A stretch of DNA of 64,000 bases from Rhodohalobacter sulfatireducens (GCF_022012475.1 NZ_JAKLWS010000023.1:1-64000), one strand, 5' to 3'; numbered from the stretch's first letter, positions 9,153 through 19,648 are shown. Numbers and translations: made by a program. The notes: generated by a model not told the origin, from the sequence alone.

Positions 9153-10511
9153 ATGGAAATGCCCGATCAGTCATACCGCCAGCTAATCCGGAAAGAAGTT
9201 TCAAGTTTAATGAACATCGGATTCCCGGTTATTATTGCTCAACTCCTGCAAATGAGTATGAGCTTTGTAGACACTATTATGGCCGGCCGGCTTTCCCCGG
9301 AAGACCTTGCTGCCGTTGCTGTTGGAACAAGTATTCTTATTCCTTTTGTTGTATTTTGTCTTGGCAGTATGATGGGGGTTACACCAATTGTGGCACAAAA
9401 TGTAGGCGGACGAAAGCTATCTGTTATCGGTAAAAATGCACGTCAGGTTTTATGGCTCAGTCAAATTCTTGCAATACCCAGCTTTTTCCTTCTTCGTAAT
9501 CTTGATATTCTGTTTGTATGGATTGGGGTAACTGAAGATGTAATCCCAATTGCTTCCGGGTATTTAAAAGCGATCTCCTGGGGAATCTTTCCGCTCTATG
9601 CTTATGGAAGTCTTCGAAATTTCAATGAGGGATTGAGTGTTACCAGGCCGGCCATGTTTGTAGCTTTGCTGGGAACATTAGTAAACATACCGGCTAACTA
9701 TGTTTTGATGTTTGGAAAGCTCGGATTTCCTCAATTAGGCGCTGTGGGTACCGGGTATGCATCATCCATCGTATACGCCGTAATGTTCATCGCAATGTTT
9801 GCATTCACGTACAGTCACAAGCCCTATAAACGGTTCGATATTTTTTCAAAGTTTCGATTGCCGGAAAGGAAATATTTGTCTGAACTACTTCGAATCGGTG
9901 TTCCCATCGGCATCAGTTCAACTATGGAAGTTTCTATGTTTGCGGCTGTAAGTTTGATGATCAGTACACTAAGTGCCGTAGCCGTGGCCGGTCACCAGGT
10001 TGCAATCAATTTTGCGGCAATGATGTTTATGATCCCTTTTGGATTGTCTGTTGCCATCACCGCGCGTGTTGGCAACTCCATCGGCAAAAAACGACCGGGT
10101 GAAGCACGATTCCGCGGTTATGTTGGCGTAGGCGTTTGCTCTTTTGTGATGGTCTTCACGGCTATCTTTATCTTTCTTTTTCCTAATACTATCGCCTCCA
10201 TCTACACCAACGAACCTGCAGTAAAATCTGTAGCCGTGGAACTGCTTTTTTTTGCAGCTGTTTTTCAGCTTTCTGATGGATTACAAGTAGCCGGTTTCGG
10301 CGCCTTGCGTGGACTCAAGGACACTAAAGTTCCAATGTTTGTAAATCTTTTCGCCTACTGGGTGATTGGTATTTCCGTGGCTTACTACCTTGGATTTGTT
10401 TCCGGGTATGGCGCCCCGGGTTTATGGATTGGTTTGATTACAGGACTTACCGTTGCCGGCATTTTGCATAATCTGCGATTTTATGCTCGAACTAGATCGA
10501 TGGGGGCTTAA
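9153..10511 (+). CDS. MATE family multidrug/metabolite efflux transporter (NorM-like)
   Basis: MATE transporters export cationic drugs or metabolites using Na+ or H+. The 452 residues give twelve hydrophobic segments in two repeats. Family features include the N-terminal GFPVIIAQLLQMSMSFVDTI and MAGRLSPEDLAAVAVGTSI, and the matching second half IGVPIGISSTMEVSMFAA with LSAVAVAGHQVAINFA. The start is the ATG at 9153; another ATG two codons later is possible. It is 80 bases after the kinase, so co-transcription is possible but not shown. The substrate cannot be inferred. Confidence 0.93.
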   Translation: MEMPDQSYRQLIRKEVSSLMNIGFPVIIAQLLQMSMSFVDTIMAGRLSPEDLAAVAVGTSILIPFVVFCLGSMMGVTPIVAQNVGGRKLSVIGKNARQVLWLSQILAIPSFFLLRNLDILFVWIGVTEDVIPIASGYLKAISWGIFPLYAYGSLRNFNEGLSVTRPAMFVALLGTLVNIPANYVLMFGKLGFPQLGAVGTGYASSIVYAVMFIAMFAFTYSHKPYKRFDIFSKFRLPERKYLSELLRIGVPIGISSTMEVSMFAAVSLMISTLSAVAVAGHQVAINFAAMMFMIPFGLSVAITARVGNSIGKKRPGEARFRGYVGVGVCSFVMVFTAIFIFLFPNTIASIYTNEPAVKSVAVELLFFAAVFQLSDGLQVAGFGALRGLKDTKVPMFVNLFAYWVIGISVAYYLGFVSGYGAPGLWIGLITGLTVAGILHNLRFYARTRSMGA

Positions 10512-10714
10512 TTACACTCCGGGCTGATCCGCTATGGATTATTTTTCGCATAAAGTGATACGTCAGAGTCATTTAACAAGTACATACACAAACTCAAGTG
10601 TTACTTAAGCCTTATTTCAAAATAAGCTGACGGGTATAAATCTGAACGAAGCAATCCCGTTTCATATTGATAGAATTAGTACATAGATTCATTCGTACGT
10701 CTTAATCCAATTGC

Positions 10715-11815
10715 ATGAAAAAATCCACCTATATCCATCAAATAGAAACGGCTGTTCCTGAATACTCTTTCAAACAAAATGAACTCAGGGAGATAATGAA
10801 AGACATTGTAGGAACAACAGAACGGGAGAAACGGATCATTCATCATCTCTATGCCAAATCCGGAATAGATACCCGTTACTCCGTGATTGACGATTTCAGC
10901 AACAGAAATTCACCCGCTCTTTTTTTCAACGGACAGGGAACCACACCCGGCACTAAAAGCAGGAACGACCTGTACATCAAACAAGGACGAAAACTCTTTG
11001 TTGAAGTGGCTCAAAAACTATTGGAAAACTCTGAATTTGAGACAAAGGATATTACCCACCTGGTTACTGTTTCCTGCACTGGCTTTTATGCCCCCGGCCC
11101 CGATTTTGATATCATCGATTCACTTGGGCTAAATTCGTCTATTGAGCGCTATCACCTTGGTTTTATGGGGTGTTATGCATCAATTCCTGCTCTAAAAATG
11201 GCCCGGCAGTTTTGTGAATCAGACAAAGATGCAACGGTTCTTGTCGTTTCTGTAGAACTTTGTTCGATCCACTTCCAGGCTAATCCAAAAATGGATAACC
11301 TGCTTTCGTCCACCGTTTTTTCTGATGGCGGAGCCGGAGCGATTGTCAGTTCCAGAGCTCCGAAAAAATCTCATTTTAGAATTGATGGATTTGCTTCATC
11401 CATCAACAAAAAAGGAGCTGATGATATGGCCTGGTCGATTGGAGATAATGGTTTTAATATGATTTTATCGAGTTACATTCCTGATCTCCTCAAAGAGGGA
11501 ATGGACGATTTCCTTCTCGATCTGATGAACCAGTTTCAAATCAAGCACGATGACATTGAACGTTGGGCGATACATCCGGGCGGTAAAGCCATTCTCGACA
11601 AACTTGAAGCCTCAACTTCCGTTCCCGATGGAACATTGAGAGCATCAAGAGATGTACTTTCCAATTTCGGAAATATGAGCAGTGCAACAATCCTGTTTGT
11701 TCTCAAAGAGTTGATGGATCAACCCTCCGAAAGTGATCAAGAGAAAACACTTGCCATGGCTTTTGGCCCCGGTTTAACTCTTGAATCGGCTCTTCTTTCC
11801 AAAAAGATTCCCTGA
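10715..11815 (+). CDS. Type III polyketide synthase (chalcone synthase-like)
   Basis: Type III PKSs extend an acyl-CoA starter with malonyl-CoA and cyclise the chain to a resorcinol, pyrone or phloroglucinol. The 366 residues are the usual length. The thiolase-fold triad is visible: Cys153 in FMGCYAS, His287 in WAIHPGGK and Asn320 in NFGNMSS. It starts a tight three-gene set with a methyltransferase (3-base gap) and an FAD monooxygenase (3-base gap). That set resembles in logic the srsABC operon of Streptomyces griseus, which makes methylated alkylresorcinols and quinones. The starter unit is unknown. A 200-base leader upstream contains no gene. Confidence 0.93.
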   Translation: MKKSTYIHQIETAVPEYSFKQNELREIMKDIVGTTEREKRIIHHLYAKSGIDTRYSVIDDFSNRNSPALFFNGQGTTPGTKSRNDLYIKQGRKLFVEVAQKLLENSEFETKDITHLVTVSCTGFYAPGPDFDIIDSLGLNSSIERYHLGFMGCYASIPALKMARQFCESDKDATVLVVSVELCSIHFQANPKMDNLLSSTVFSDGGAGAIVSSRAPKKSHFRIDGFASSINKKGADDMAWSIGDNGFNMILSSYIPDLLKEGMDDFLLDLMNQFQIKHDDIERWAIHPGGKAILDKLEASTSVPDGTLRASRDVLSNFGNMSSATILFVLKELMDQPSESDQEKTLAMAFGPGLTLESALLSKKIP

Positions 11816-11818
11816 CCT

Positions 11819-12517
11819 ATGCCTCTTTTTCTAAAAGAACGGCAAGAGCATCTTACAGAAAAAATGGACCAGCCGGATTGTGATCAGGCTCTATTGTTTA
11901 ATACATATCAACAATTCAGCACCATTAATCGCTTGATATCCGGTTGGCAGCGCATCTATAAAAAACTAATTCGTCCCGTCTTAAAGGATTCATCCTATCC
12001 CTATTCACTTTTAGACATCGGGTGCGGAGGCGGGGATATCATCAACCTGATTGATAGATTAGCAAAAAAAGATGGGATCAAACTTCAAATCACAGGAATT
12101 GAACCTGATGAGCGGGCAATCCGATTTCTATCTGAGCAAAAATGGCCTGAAAATATCTCATTCAAAAAATCAACTTCGGCTGATTTAGTTCAGGAAGGGC
12201 GCTTATTTGACATTGTTCTGTCAAACCATCTTATGCACCATCTGAAAAAACCTGAACTAAGCATCATTTGCAATGATGCTGAAAAACTCGCTACTCAAAA
12301 AATAATATTCAGTGACATTGAGCGAAGTGATATAGGATATATTTCCTTTAAAGTTGCAGCAACGCCTCTTTTTCGGAAAAGCTTTATTGTAGAAGACGGG
12401 CTGACATCCATCAAACGAAGCTTCAGGAAAGATGAACTTCAACAGGCTTTACCACGTGGATGGAAAGTTCAGCGGCAGTTTCCTTTCCGATTACTGGCAA
12501 TTAACGAGGCATCTTGA
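11819..12517 (+). CDS. Class I SAM-dependent methyltransferase of the polyketide cassette
   Basis: The 232-residue protein has a Rossmann methyltransferase core: motif I LDIGCGGGD at about residues 64-72, an acidic residue after strand 2 in GIEPDE, and FDIVLSNHLMHHL for motif IV. It lies between the type III PKS and the FAD monooxygenase with three-base gaps, so it most likely methylates the polyketide product. Note that SrsB of Streptomyces, the functional counterpart in phenolic lipid synthesis, belongs to a different membrane-bound methyltransferase family. Whether methylation is on carbon or oxygen cannot be told. Confidence 0.85.
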   Translation: MPLFLKERQEHLTEKMDQPDCDQALLFNTYQQFSTINRLISGWQRIYKKLIRPVLKDSSYPYSLLDIGCGGGDIINLIDRLAKKDGIKLQITGIEPDERAIRFLSEQKWPENISFKKSTSADLVQEGRLFDIVLSNHLMHHLKKPELSIICNDAEKLATQKIIFSDIERSDIGYISFKVAATPLFRKSFIVEDGLTSIKRSFRKDELQQALPRGWKVQRQFPFRLLAINEAS

Positions 12518-12520
12518 ATT

Positions 12521-13681
12521 ATGATGAAATTCGACACAGAAATTGTCATAGTTGGCGGCGGTCCGGTTGGATTATATCTTGCAGGGCGCTTGATACAACA
12601 TGGAATCACTTGCAAAGTTCTTGAAAAAAGAACAAATATCGATCAACATTCCAAATCCTTAGGAATACACCCGGTATCACTTGAACTGTTTGAGAAAGCC
12701 GGAATTGTTGAATCCTTTTTAAATCAGGGCCTGAAAATTCAAAAAGGAGTAGCATTTTGGAACTCCGATAAGCTTGGTGAAATCTCATTTGAAAATTGTC
12801 CCACACCCTTCAACTACATTTTAGCGATCCCTCAATGGAAAACTGAAACCATACTGGAATATTGGGTTCAAAAATTAGATGAGAAAGCGATTATACGTGG
12901 AGCTGAAGTCAATGAAATCACACAAACTAACGATAATGTTCAAGTACGTTACAAACAAAATGAAGGTAATAGCTTTTTGAGATCCCGTTATTTGTTAGGG
13001 TGCGATGGAAAAAACAGTCTCGTCCGAAAATCTTGCAATATTGAATTTAAAGGTGAGGCTTATCCCGATTGCTATATTATGGGTGATTTTGAGGATAATA
13101 CCGATTTTGGTTCAGATGCTGCCGTCTATCTTCATAAAGACGGATTGATTGAATCATTCCCGCTTCCAAATGATCAGCGACGATGGGTCGTGAAAACTGA
13201 TGGTTACATCGACGATCCTAAACCGTCTCAACTAAAATTTCTTATCAAAGAAAGAATTCAACATCATCTCGAAGAGGCTCAAAATTTTATGATTAGCAGT
13301 TTTGGGGTTCAGCAGTATTCGGCGAAATCTTATCACTCAAAAAACATATTATTAGCAGGAGACTCGGCCCATGTTGTAAGTCCCATTGGCGGACAGGGAA
13401 TGAACCTCGGGTGGTTGGATGCCGAAGAAGCCGTTAATGTTATAATCGAAGCATTAAAAAATGGGTCTTCAAAAAGTAAACTATTTCAAGAGTACTCAAA
13501 TAGAAGAAGAACTATCACCAAGCAAGTTGCAAAACGTGCAGAAATGAATATGCATCTGGGCAGAAAAGAGACATCGAACCTGTTTTATAAATCCATTCTG
13601 AGAATCGTTCTTAACACCTGGTTGAACCGGCTTTTAGCAAAGGTTTTTACAATGAGAGGATTAGGGAAATGGTGGGTTTGA
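12521..13681 (+). CDS. FAD-dependent aromatic monooxygenase of the polyketide cassette
   Basis: The 386 residues carry the three signatures of the PHBH-type flavin monooxygenases: the dinucleotide-binding VGGGPVGLYLAG near the N-terminus, LLGCDGKNSLVRK (the DG motif) around residue 160, and LLAGDSAHVVSPIGGQGMN around 277-295. Such enzymes hydroxylate phenolic rings using NAD(P)H and O2. As the third gene after a type III PKS and a methyltransferase, it probably hydroxylates a resorcinol-like ring, which would allow oxidation to a quinone. Start at 12521 (ATGATG), three bases after the methyltransferase stop. Confidence 0.9.
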   Translation: MMKFDTEIVIVGGGPVGLYLAGRLIQHGITCKVLEKRTNIDQHSKSLGIHPVSLELFEKAGIVESFLNQGLKIQKGVAFWNSDKLGEISFENCPTPFNYILAIPQWKTETILEYWVQKLDEKAIIRGAEVNEITQTNDNVQVRYKQNEGNSFLRSRYLLGCDGKNSLVRKSCNIEFKGEAYPDCYIMGDFEDNTDFGSDAAVYLHKDGLIESFPLPNDQRRWVVKTDGYIDDPKPSQLKFLIKERIQHHLEEAQNFMISSFGVQQYSAKSYHSKNILLAGDSAHVVSPIGGQGMNLGWLDAEEAVNVIIEALKNGSSKSKLFQEYSNRRRTITKQVAKRAEMNMHLGRKETSNLFYKSILRIVLNTWLNRLLAKVFTMRGLGKWWV

Positions 13682-13810
13682 GCTTTGAAACAATGTTATA
13701 TAAGTCACTTTATTTATGTTTCTTATCCTTCCTCAGCTAAAGCAAACGGTAATTTATTGGCTCTTTAGCCACATCAACTCTAATTGTTAATTGCTAAAAA
13801 CCTCTCGGAC

Positions 13811-14647
13811 TCAATCAAAAACAATTGTTTTATCCTTAAAGATAAACACCCGATTTTCGAGAACTAATTTGAGTGATTTTGCCAATACATTTTTCTCAAT
13901 ATCACGGCCGGCCTGGGCCATTCCTTCAGCTGTGAATGTGTGATTAACCGGAATAACATCCTGAACGATAATGGGACCTTCATCAAGATTCTCAGTTACG
14001 AAATGTGAAGTACTCCCAATAATCTTCACCCCACGATCAAACGCCTGTTGATAAGGCGAAGCACCAATAAACGCCGGTAAGAAAGAGTGATGTATATTGA
14101 TGATTCGGTGTGGATAATGTTTGACAAACTGTGGCGTAAAAATCCTCATATATTTTGCCAGTACGAGATAATCCGGCTCATATTGATCGAGGCAAGCTAA
14201 GATTTTCTGTTCATGCTCTTCACGCGAACGGTTTTCGGAAGAGATGTGATGATAGGGTATCTCGAATGATTCTGTAAGTTTCCGCAAATGATCGTGATTA
14301 CTGATCACAGCTTTAATATCACAAGGGAGCTCATCATCAGCATTTCGAAGCAGCAGATCGCCAAGACAATGAGGTTCTTTTGTTGCCAGGATTACAATCG
14401 GTTTTTTCCTCAGGGCCGACAATCGAATATTGGCTTCACCAGGTAAAACCTCTGAAAGCTTTTCTCTGAATTGCTCTTCCGGATGACTCCCCTCCAACAC
14501 AGTTCTCATAAAAAAATACCCTGAATTGGAATCAACATACTCATGGTTGCTAATGATGTTTAAGCCCAAATCATAAATCACTTTTGTGATATTATAAACA
14601 AGCCCTTTTGCATCCGGACAATCTATAAGAACAAGCTGTTTCGACAT
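13811..14647 (-). CDS. purU: Formyltetrahydrofolate deformylase
   Basis: PurU hydrolyses 10-formyl-THF to formate and THF, balancing one-carbon pools. The 278 residues contain an N-terminal ACT domain (about 5-80: LIDCPDAKGLVYNITKVI) and a C-terminal formyltransferase domain with IINIHHSFLPAFIGASPYQQ, GVKIIGSTSHFV and LDEGPIIVQDV, including the catalytic Asn-His-Asp set. The length matches the family. It is 27 bases downstream of the antiporter gene on the same strand, so both may share a transcript. Confidence 0.96.
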   Translation of the reverse strand: MSKQLVLIDCPDAKGLVYNITKVIYDLGLNIISNHEYVDSNSGYFFMRTVLEGSHPEEQFREKLSEVLPGEANIRLSALRKKPIVILATKEPHCLGDLLLRNADDELPCDIKAVISNHDHLRKLTESFEIPYHHISSENRSREEHEQKILACLDQYEPDYLVLAKYMRIFTPQFVKHYPHRIINIHHSFLPAFIGASPYQQAFDRGVKIIGSTSHFVTENLDEGPIIVQDVIPVNHTFTAEGMAQAGRDIEKNVLAKSLKLVLENRVFIFKDKTIVFD

Positions 14648-14674
14648 AAGATTGGTTTTAGATATGTGAGAAGG

Positions 14675-15973
14675 TCACTTTCTTTTTTGAAACCCGATAA
14701 ATATGAATGCACAAAGAAATAGAATCAACCCGTAATAATTATGAGAGACAGCCTCCCAGGGAGAGATTACAAACGTAGCACTCAAGAGCAGAGCCTGATT
14801 TCCATAGGGGATAAAACTTTGTGCCGAACATGCAAAAATATCCAACAAGCTTGCACTCCTTTTGGGTGATATGTTATGCTTAAGTGCAATTGAGCGACTG
14901 ATCTCACCTGTTACAACAATGGCGACGACATTATTTGCAATACAGATATCGGTGATAAATGCCAATGCTCCTATTGACAGTTGCTGCGCTCGGTTTCCGT
15001 TTCTTGAAGCCTTCTCGGCCATTCGATTAATTTTTCCGGCAATCCACTGGAGACCCCCTTGCTGCTTGATGAATTCTGCGAGTGAACCGACAAACATTGC
15101 CAGGATAAAAATTCCAAACATGCTGGCAAATCCGTTTGAGATATCGACTCCGAGTGAAGAGAATTCATAGCCGGTCATAATCACTCCCTGCAAAGCAGCA
15201 AGAACAATCCCGAGAATCAAAACCAGAAATACATTCATACCACTAACTGCCAGAACTAATATGGCTAAATATGGAACTGTTGCCAGCCACTGAACCTGCT
15301 CACTATCTACCGTAGCTGCATCTGTCGAAATGAGCAGAAAAACAATCACAGTAACGATTGCGGCCGGTAGTGCTACTTTGATATTTTCACGAAATTTATC
15401 CCTCATCTCCACACCTTGAGTTCGGGTTGCTGCGATTGTTGTGTCGGAGATAATAGATAAATTGTCTCCAAACATGGCGCCTCCAAAGAGTGCTCCAGCT
15501 ATAAAGGTTGGATCCGTTCCTGTTTGATTGGCAAAACCGACAGCTACAGGGGCTAACGCACCAATCGTACCTACAGAGGTTCCCATAGAGAGTGATATTA
15601 ATGCAGCTATTATAAATAACCCTGGCAGAACATAACCCGCAGGAATAATTTGAAGACCGGCATTCACGACCGCCTCCACCCCACCGGTTGCCTCCGCCAC
15701 ACTCGAAAAAGCACCGGCCAACAAAAAGATCATACACATTGTAATGATATTGTCGTTCCCGGCTCCTTTTACCAGAACAGCAATCGATTCTTTTAATGAT
15801 TTTCGATGAAGAATTATAGCTAAGATAAGGGCTGGGATAATAGCCACATGTCCGGGGAGTTGCTGAAACGGATGATCAATTCCCTGAATTTGAAGAATAA
15901 CCCCCGAACCCAGAAAAAGACCAATAAACATTAAAAATGGGAGAAGAGAGAGTTTGGCAGTACGAGTATTCAA
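14675..15973 (-). CDS. NhaC-type Na+/H+ antiporter family membrane protein
   Basis: The 432-residue protein has about eleven or twelve hydrophobic segments and NhaC/ArsB-superfamily features: LSMGTSVGTIGALAPVAVG and FGGAMFGDNLSIISDTTIAA, which contains the acidic and polar residues conserved in NhaC antiporters. Such proteins exchange Na+ for H+, though some relatives exchange malate, lactate or amino acids, so the substrate is uncertain. It precedes purU by 27 bases. A sodium exporter would fit a saline habitat. Confidence 0.85.
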   Translation of the reverse strand: MNTRTAKLSLLPFLMFIGLFLGSGVILQIQGIDHPFQQLPGHVAIIPALILAIILHRKSLKESIAVLVKGAGNDNIITMCMIFLLAGAFSSVAEATGGVEAVVNAGLQIIPAGYVLPGLFIIAALISLSMGTSVGTIGALAPVAVGFANQTGTDPTFIAGALFGGAMFGDNLSIISDTTIAATRTQGVEMRDKFRENIKVALPAAIVTVIVFLLISTDAATVDSEQVQWLATVPYLAILVLAVSGMNVFLVLILGIVLAALQGVIMTGYEFSSLGVDISNGFASMFGIFILAMFVGSLAEFIKQQGGLQWIAGKINRMAEKASRNGNRAQQLSIGALAFITDICIANNVVAIVVTGEISRSIALKHNISPKRSASLLDIFACSAQSFIPYGNQALLLSATFVISPWEAVSHNYYGLILFLCAFIFIGFQKRK

Positions 15974-16089
15974 GTGTTTAAATCCGTTTCGGGGTTAAAT
16001 TGAATCGAAAGTAATGATGTTTGGTAATAAAGTCATTTGTTAAGAAAAGCTTTTCAATAGAACCTGATACAGTCCGAGGATTGCGAGGT

Positions 16090-16172
16090 CCTGACAGAGT
16101 TCGGATTTCTAAAGATGTAGCGCCATCAACTCTGACAGCCTCAACTGCTTGAAGCGTTCGTGCTCTGTCAGG
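16090..16172. repeat. Dispersed palindromic repeat, type B (copy near acnA)
   Basis: The unit starts CCTGACAG and ends CTGTCAGG, forming an 8-base inverted repeat. Its right end (CGTTCGTGCTCTGTCAGG) is nearly identical to the end of the unit at 46842-46970 inside the eCIS locus. A short open frame on the minus strand crosses it but is probably not a gene. Confidence 0.6.
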
Positions 16173-16181
16173 TTGATTCAT

Positions 16182-16214
16182 AAAAAAAAGCCCGACCTGT
16201 AATGGATCGGGCTT
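16182..16214 (-). terminator. Rho-independent terminator of acnA
   Basis: On the minus strand, AAGCCCGA and TCGGGCTT form a stem with GG/CC extending it around a 6-base loop, followed by a run of eight T. It lies 30 bases downstream of the acnA stop codon. Confidence 0.88.
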
Positions 16215-16244
16215 CCCTTAATTAAATATTATCGAATCAATAAT

Positions 16245-18962
16245 TTAGCTCTTCTGCTTATCCTCTTCTACGTAATCTCGGAGAACTTTGTGCAGAATTC
16301 CACCATTTCGGTAGTATTCAACTTCAACCGGTGTATCAATACGGCAGTCAGTCATGAACTCAACAGTCGAGCCATCATCTTTGGTCGCAGTTACTTTTAT
16401 GTCATCGCCAGCCTGAACGTCATCATCCACATGAATGTCGAATGTTTCAGTACCGTCAAGTCCGAGACTATCTGCGCTGTCCCCCTCTTTAAATTGAAGT
16501 GGAAGAACACCCATTTGGATCAGGTTGGAACGGTGAATACGCTCATAAGAAACAGCAATCACACATTTCACACCTAAAAGATCTGTTCCTTTTGCGGCCC
16601 AGTCACGAGATGAACCTGTACCGTACTGAGTACCGGCTAAGGCAACCAACGGCGTATCTGATTCTTTATACTTCAATGATGCATCAAAAATCGTTGTGAT
16701 CTTTCCAGTGGGGTGATATTTCGTGAATCCACCCTCTTTTCCTGGAGCAAGCTGATTTTTGAATCGCACGTTGGCAAACGTTCCGCGAGTCATTACACGG
16801 TCATTACCACGACGTGATCCGTAAGAATTGAAATCTTTCTTTTTAACACCATTGGCCTTCAGATATTCGCCAGCGGGGGAATCTTCTTTTATATTCCCGG
16901 CCGGTGAAATATGGTCCGTTGTGATAGAATCACCTACTTTAACCAATACTTTTGCACCTTTGATTGGTTTAATTGGCTCAGGATCATCTCCCATTCCAAT
17001 AAAGAAAGGTGGTTCCTGGATATATGTTGATTCATCACTCCACTCAAAAAGATCACCGCCTTTCACCGGAATTTTCTCCCAGGTTTCTGATTCAAAAATG
17101 TCACTATACATTTTCTCGAAGAGTTCCGGACGTATCGCATTGTCAAGATGCTCGGCGATCTCTTCAGTTGTGGGCCAGATCTCTTTCAGGTACACATCTT
17201 TACCATCTTTGTCTTTGCCTATCGGCTCATTTGCAAGATCAATGTCTACGGATCCCGCAAGTGCATAGGCAACAACCAATGGTGGTGAAGCCAGGTAATT
17301 TGCCTTCACATATGGGTGAATTCGTCCCTCAAAATTTCGATTTCCTGAGAGAACTCCCGCCACAATCAGATCGCCTTCTTTCACAGCTTTTTCAACGGGT
17401 TCAGGAAGCGGGCCTGAGTTTCCGATACAGGTCGTGCAGCCATAACCGACCAGGTTGAAGCCAAGATTGTCCATATATTCAGTCAGGCCGGCTTCTTTCA
17501 GATATTCGGTTACAACACGTGAACCGGGAGCAAGCGATGTTTTCACATATTCGGGCACTTTCAGTCCTCGTTCGTAAGCTTTCTTGGCAACGATGCCTGC
17601 TCCAAGCATCACACTTGGATTTGAGGTATTTGTACAGCTTGTAATTGCCGCAATCACCACATCACCGTGTTTCATCTCAATTTCCCGGCCGTTCTTGTAG
17701 ATCCCTTTGTTCGCCAGTTTTTCCTGTGCGAGGCTGAAACCCATGGTTGGGTCATCACTGGTGAGTGAGTTTTTAAAGGTTTTCTTCATGTTGCTCAGAA
17801 TAATTCGATCATGCGGAAGTTTTGGCCCCGCAAGTGATGTCTCAACAGTGCTCAAATCCAGCTCAAGCGTTGAAGAAAATTCTGGCTCAACAATATCATC
17901 CGTTCTGAAAAGACCCTGTGCTTTGGTGTAGTTCTCAACCAGGTCCACAAGCTCTTCGGATCGACCCGTTCGTTTCATATATCGCAACGACTCTTCATCA
18001 ATCGGGAAAAAGCCCATCGTAGCTCCGTATTCAGGTGACATATTTGCAATCGTCGCCCGATCCGGCAAACTCATATTGCTGATTCCGTCTCCATAGAACT
18101 CTACAAACTTGCCAACCACGCCATGCTTACGGAGCATCTGTGTAACGGTCAGTGTCAAGTCAGTAGCGGTTACCCCTTCCCGCAGGGCTCCGGTCAATTT
18201 CATTCCAACAACTTCGGGTACCAGCATGGAGATCGGCTGTCCCAGCATGGCGGCTTCCGCTTCAATACCGCCAACACCCCAACCAAGAATTCCAAGTCCG
18301 TTAATCATCGTAGTATGAGAGTCGGTTCCAACAAGTGTGTCGGGATAGGCAACGGTTGATCCGTCCTCTTCTTCGCGAGTGAACACTCCTTTCGCCAGGT
18401 ATTCGAGGTTCACCTGGTGTACAATTCCGCGTCCCGGAGGAACCACACGAAAATTATCAAAAGCCTCTTTCCCCCACTTCAGGAATTGGTAGCGTTCGTT
18501 GTTACGCTCCATCTCTTTTTCCACGTTAAACATCAGTGCGGCATCGCGGCCAAACATATCAACCTGAACAGAGTGGTCAATTACCAAGTCTACAGGAACC
18601 TGCGGGTTGATGGATGTTGGATTTCCACCCATTCTCTTCATGGCAGATCGCAGTGCGGCGAGATCTACTACGGCAGGCACACCGGTAAAATCCTGCAAAA
18701 CAACCCGCGATGGCTTAAATGGAATCTCACCTTCCGGACTTTTTGCATTATAGTTAGCCAGCAGTTTGATATCATTTTCTGTGATGGCATAGCCGTCGAA
18801 TTCTCTTAAAACGGCTTCCAACAAGATCTTAATAGTGAATGGCAGTTTGCTGATATTCCCATAGCCAAGCTCTTCCAGTTTTTTGAGACTATAAAGATGA
18901 GCCTCACCCGAACCAGTATTAAAAGCTATTTTGGTTTTCGAAAGGGAGTTAGTGGATGTCAT
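16245..18962 (-). CDS. acnA: Aconitate hydratase (AcnA/IRP type)
   Basis: Aconitase interconverts citrate and isocitrate in the TCA cycle through a 4Fe-4S cluster. The 905 residues match the AcnA/IRP subfamily. Cluster cysteines are seen in [10 protein letters not shown] and [12 protein letters not shown]; other family blocks are [15 protein letters not shown] near residue 210 and the C-terminal swivel-domain [17 protein letters not shown]. It is transcribed alone, divergent from rplM, with a strong terminator behind it. The start is the ATG at 18960-18962. Confidence 0.97.
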   Translation of the reverse strand: MTSTNSLSKTKIAFNTGSGEAHLYSLKKLEELGYGNISKLPFTIKILLEAVLREFDGYAITENDIKLLANYNAKSPEGEIPFKPSRVVLQDFTGVPAVVDLAALRSAMKRMGGNPTSINPQVPVDLVIDHSVQVDMFGRDAALMFNVEKEMERNNERYQFLKWGKEAFDNFRVVPPGRGIVHQVNLEYLAKGVFTREEEDGSTVAYPDTLVGTDSHTTMINGLGILGWGVGGIEAEAAMLGQPISMLVPEVVGMKLTGALREGVTATDLTLTVTQMLRKHGVVGKFVEFYGDGISNMSLPDRATIANMSPEYGATMGFFPIDEESLRYMKRTGRSEELVDLVENYTKAQGLFRTDDIVEPEFSSTLELDLSTVETSLAGPKLPHDRIILSNMKKTFKNSLTSDDPTMGFSLAQEKLANKGIYKNGREIEMKHGDVVIAAITSCTNTSNPSVMLGAGIVAKKAYERGLKVPEYVKTSLAPGSRVVTEYLKEAGLTEYMDNLGFNLVGYGCTTCIGNSGPLPEPVEKAVKEGDLIVAGVLSGNRNFEGRIHPYVKANYLASPPLVVAYALAGSVDIDLANEPIGKDKDGKDVYLKEIWPTTEEIAEHLDNAIRPELFEKMYSDIFESETWEKIPVKGGDLFEWSDESTYIQEPPFFIGMGDDPEPIKPIKGAKVLVKVGDSITTDHISPAGNIKEDSPAGEYLKANGVKKKDFNSYGSRRGNDRVMTRGTFANVRFKNQLAPGKEGGFTKYHPTGKITTIFDASLKYKESDTPLVALAGTQYGTGSSRDWAAKGTDLLGVKCVIAVSYERIHRSNLIQMGVLPLQFKEGDSADSLGLDGTETFDIHVDDDVQAGDDIKVTATKDDGSTVEFMTDCRIDTPVEVEYYRNGGILHKVLRDYVEEDKQKS

Positions 18963-19204
18963 AAATTCCTCAGTTGCTTTTCGAGAGGTTTAAAATTTGT
19001 TTTAAGTCTCTAAAAATAAGGGTTTTTTGATTTAGTTTCTTAATAAATAAGCTCTATAAAACGAATAATAAAAGCACAATTCGTATTCTTAAGATTCTAT
19101 CATGAGATAAGATTGAATTTTAATGATCTAAAAACATTGCAATAAAAAAGAATTCCTTTTATCTTTATCGACTTTCCAAATTTGCAAAAATAAAGAGATT
19201 TATC

Positions 19205-19648
19205 GTGAACACGATCAGTAATAAAACATACAACGCAACACCGTCCACCATTGAAAAAGAGTGGGTATTGGTGGATGCTGAAGACAAACCACTTGGAAGA
19301 GTAAGCAGCGAGGTTGCTTCCATTTTACGTGGAAAGAATAAACCGGAATTTACTCCTCACATGGATACGGGTGACAACGTCATCGTAATCAATGCAGAAA
19401 AAGCTGTATTGACCGGAAATAAAATGACTGACAAAGTCTATTTCCGTCACACCGACTATCCCGGTGGAGAAAAGTTTACCACGGCTGATGAGATGTTGGA
19501 AAAAGATCCAACCAGCCTGGTTACCAATGCGGTTAAAGGAATGCTTCCTAAAAACAAACTCGGACGAAAGCTCTTAACGAATTTGCGAGTTTATGCCGGT
19601 CCGGTTCACCCGCACACTGCTCAGCAACCAGAAATCAAAGAAATTTAA
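19205..19648 (+). CDS. rplM: 50S ribosomal protein L13
   Basis: L13 is an early-assembling large-subunit protein. The 147 residues contain the family core EWVLVDAEDKPLGRVSSEVA, ILRGKNKPEFTPHMDTGD and AVKGMLPKNKLGRKLL. The start is a GTG at 19205 preceded by AAAGAG. It is followed by rpsI after nine bases, the near-universal L13-S9 pair. The 242-base region upstream, shared with acnA, is AT-rich and shows no gene or clear promoter. Confidence 0.97.
   Translation: MNTISNKTYNATPSTIEKEWVLVDAEDKPLGRVSSEVASILRGKNKPEFTPHMDTGDNVIVINAEKAVLTGNKMTDKVYFRHTDYPGGEKFTTADEMLEKDPTSLVTNAVKGMLPKNKLGRKLLTNLRVYAGPVHPHTAQQPEIKEI

Noticed and set aside
9143-9433. Open frame of 96 codons on the plus strand
   Set aside because: It overlaps the MATE gene in another frame and has Cys/Arg-rich, non-protein-like composition.
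15978-16181. Open frame of 67 codons on the minus strand between the antiporter and acnA
   Set aside because: It crosses the dispersed type B repeat, has no recognisable protein features, and ends in the acnA terminator region; most likely not a gene.
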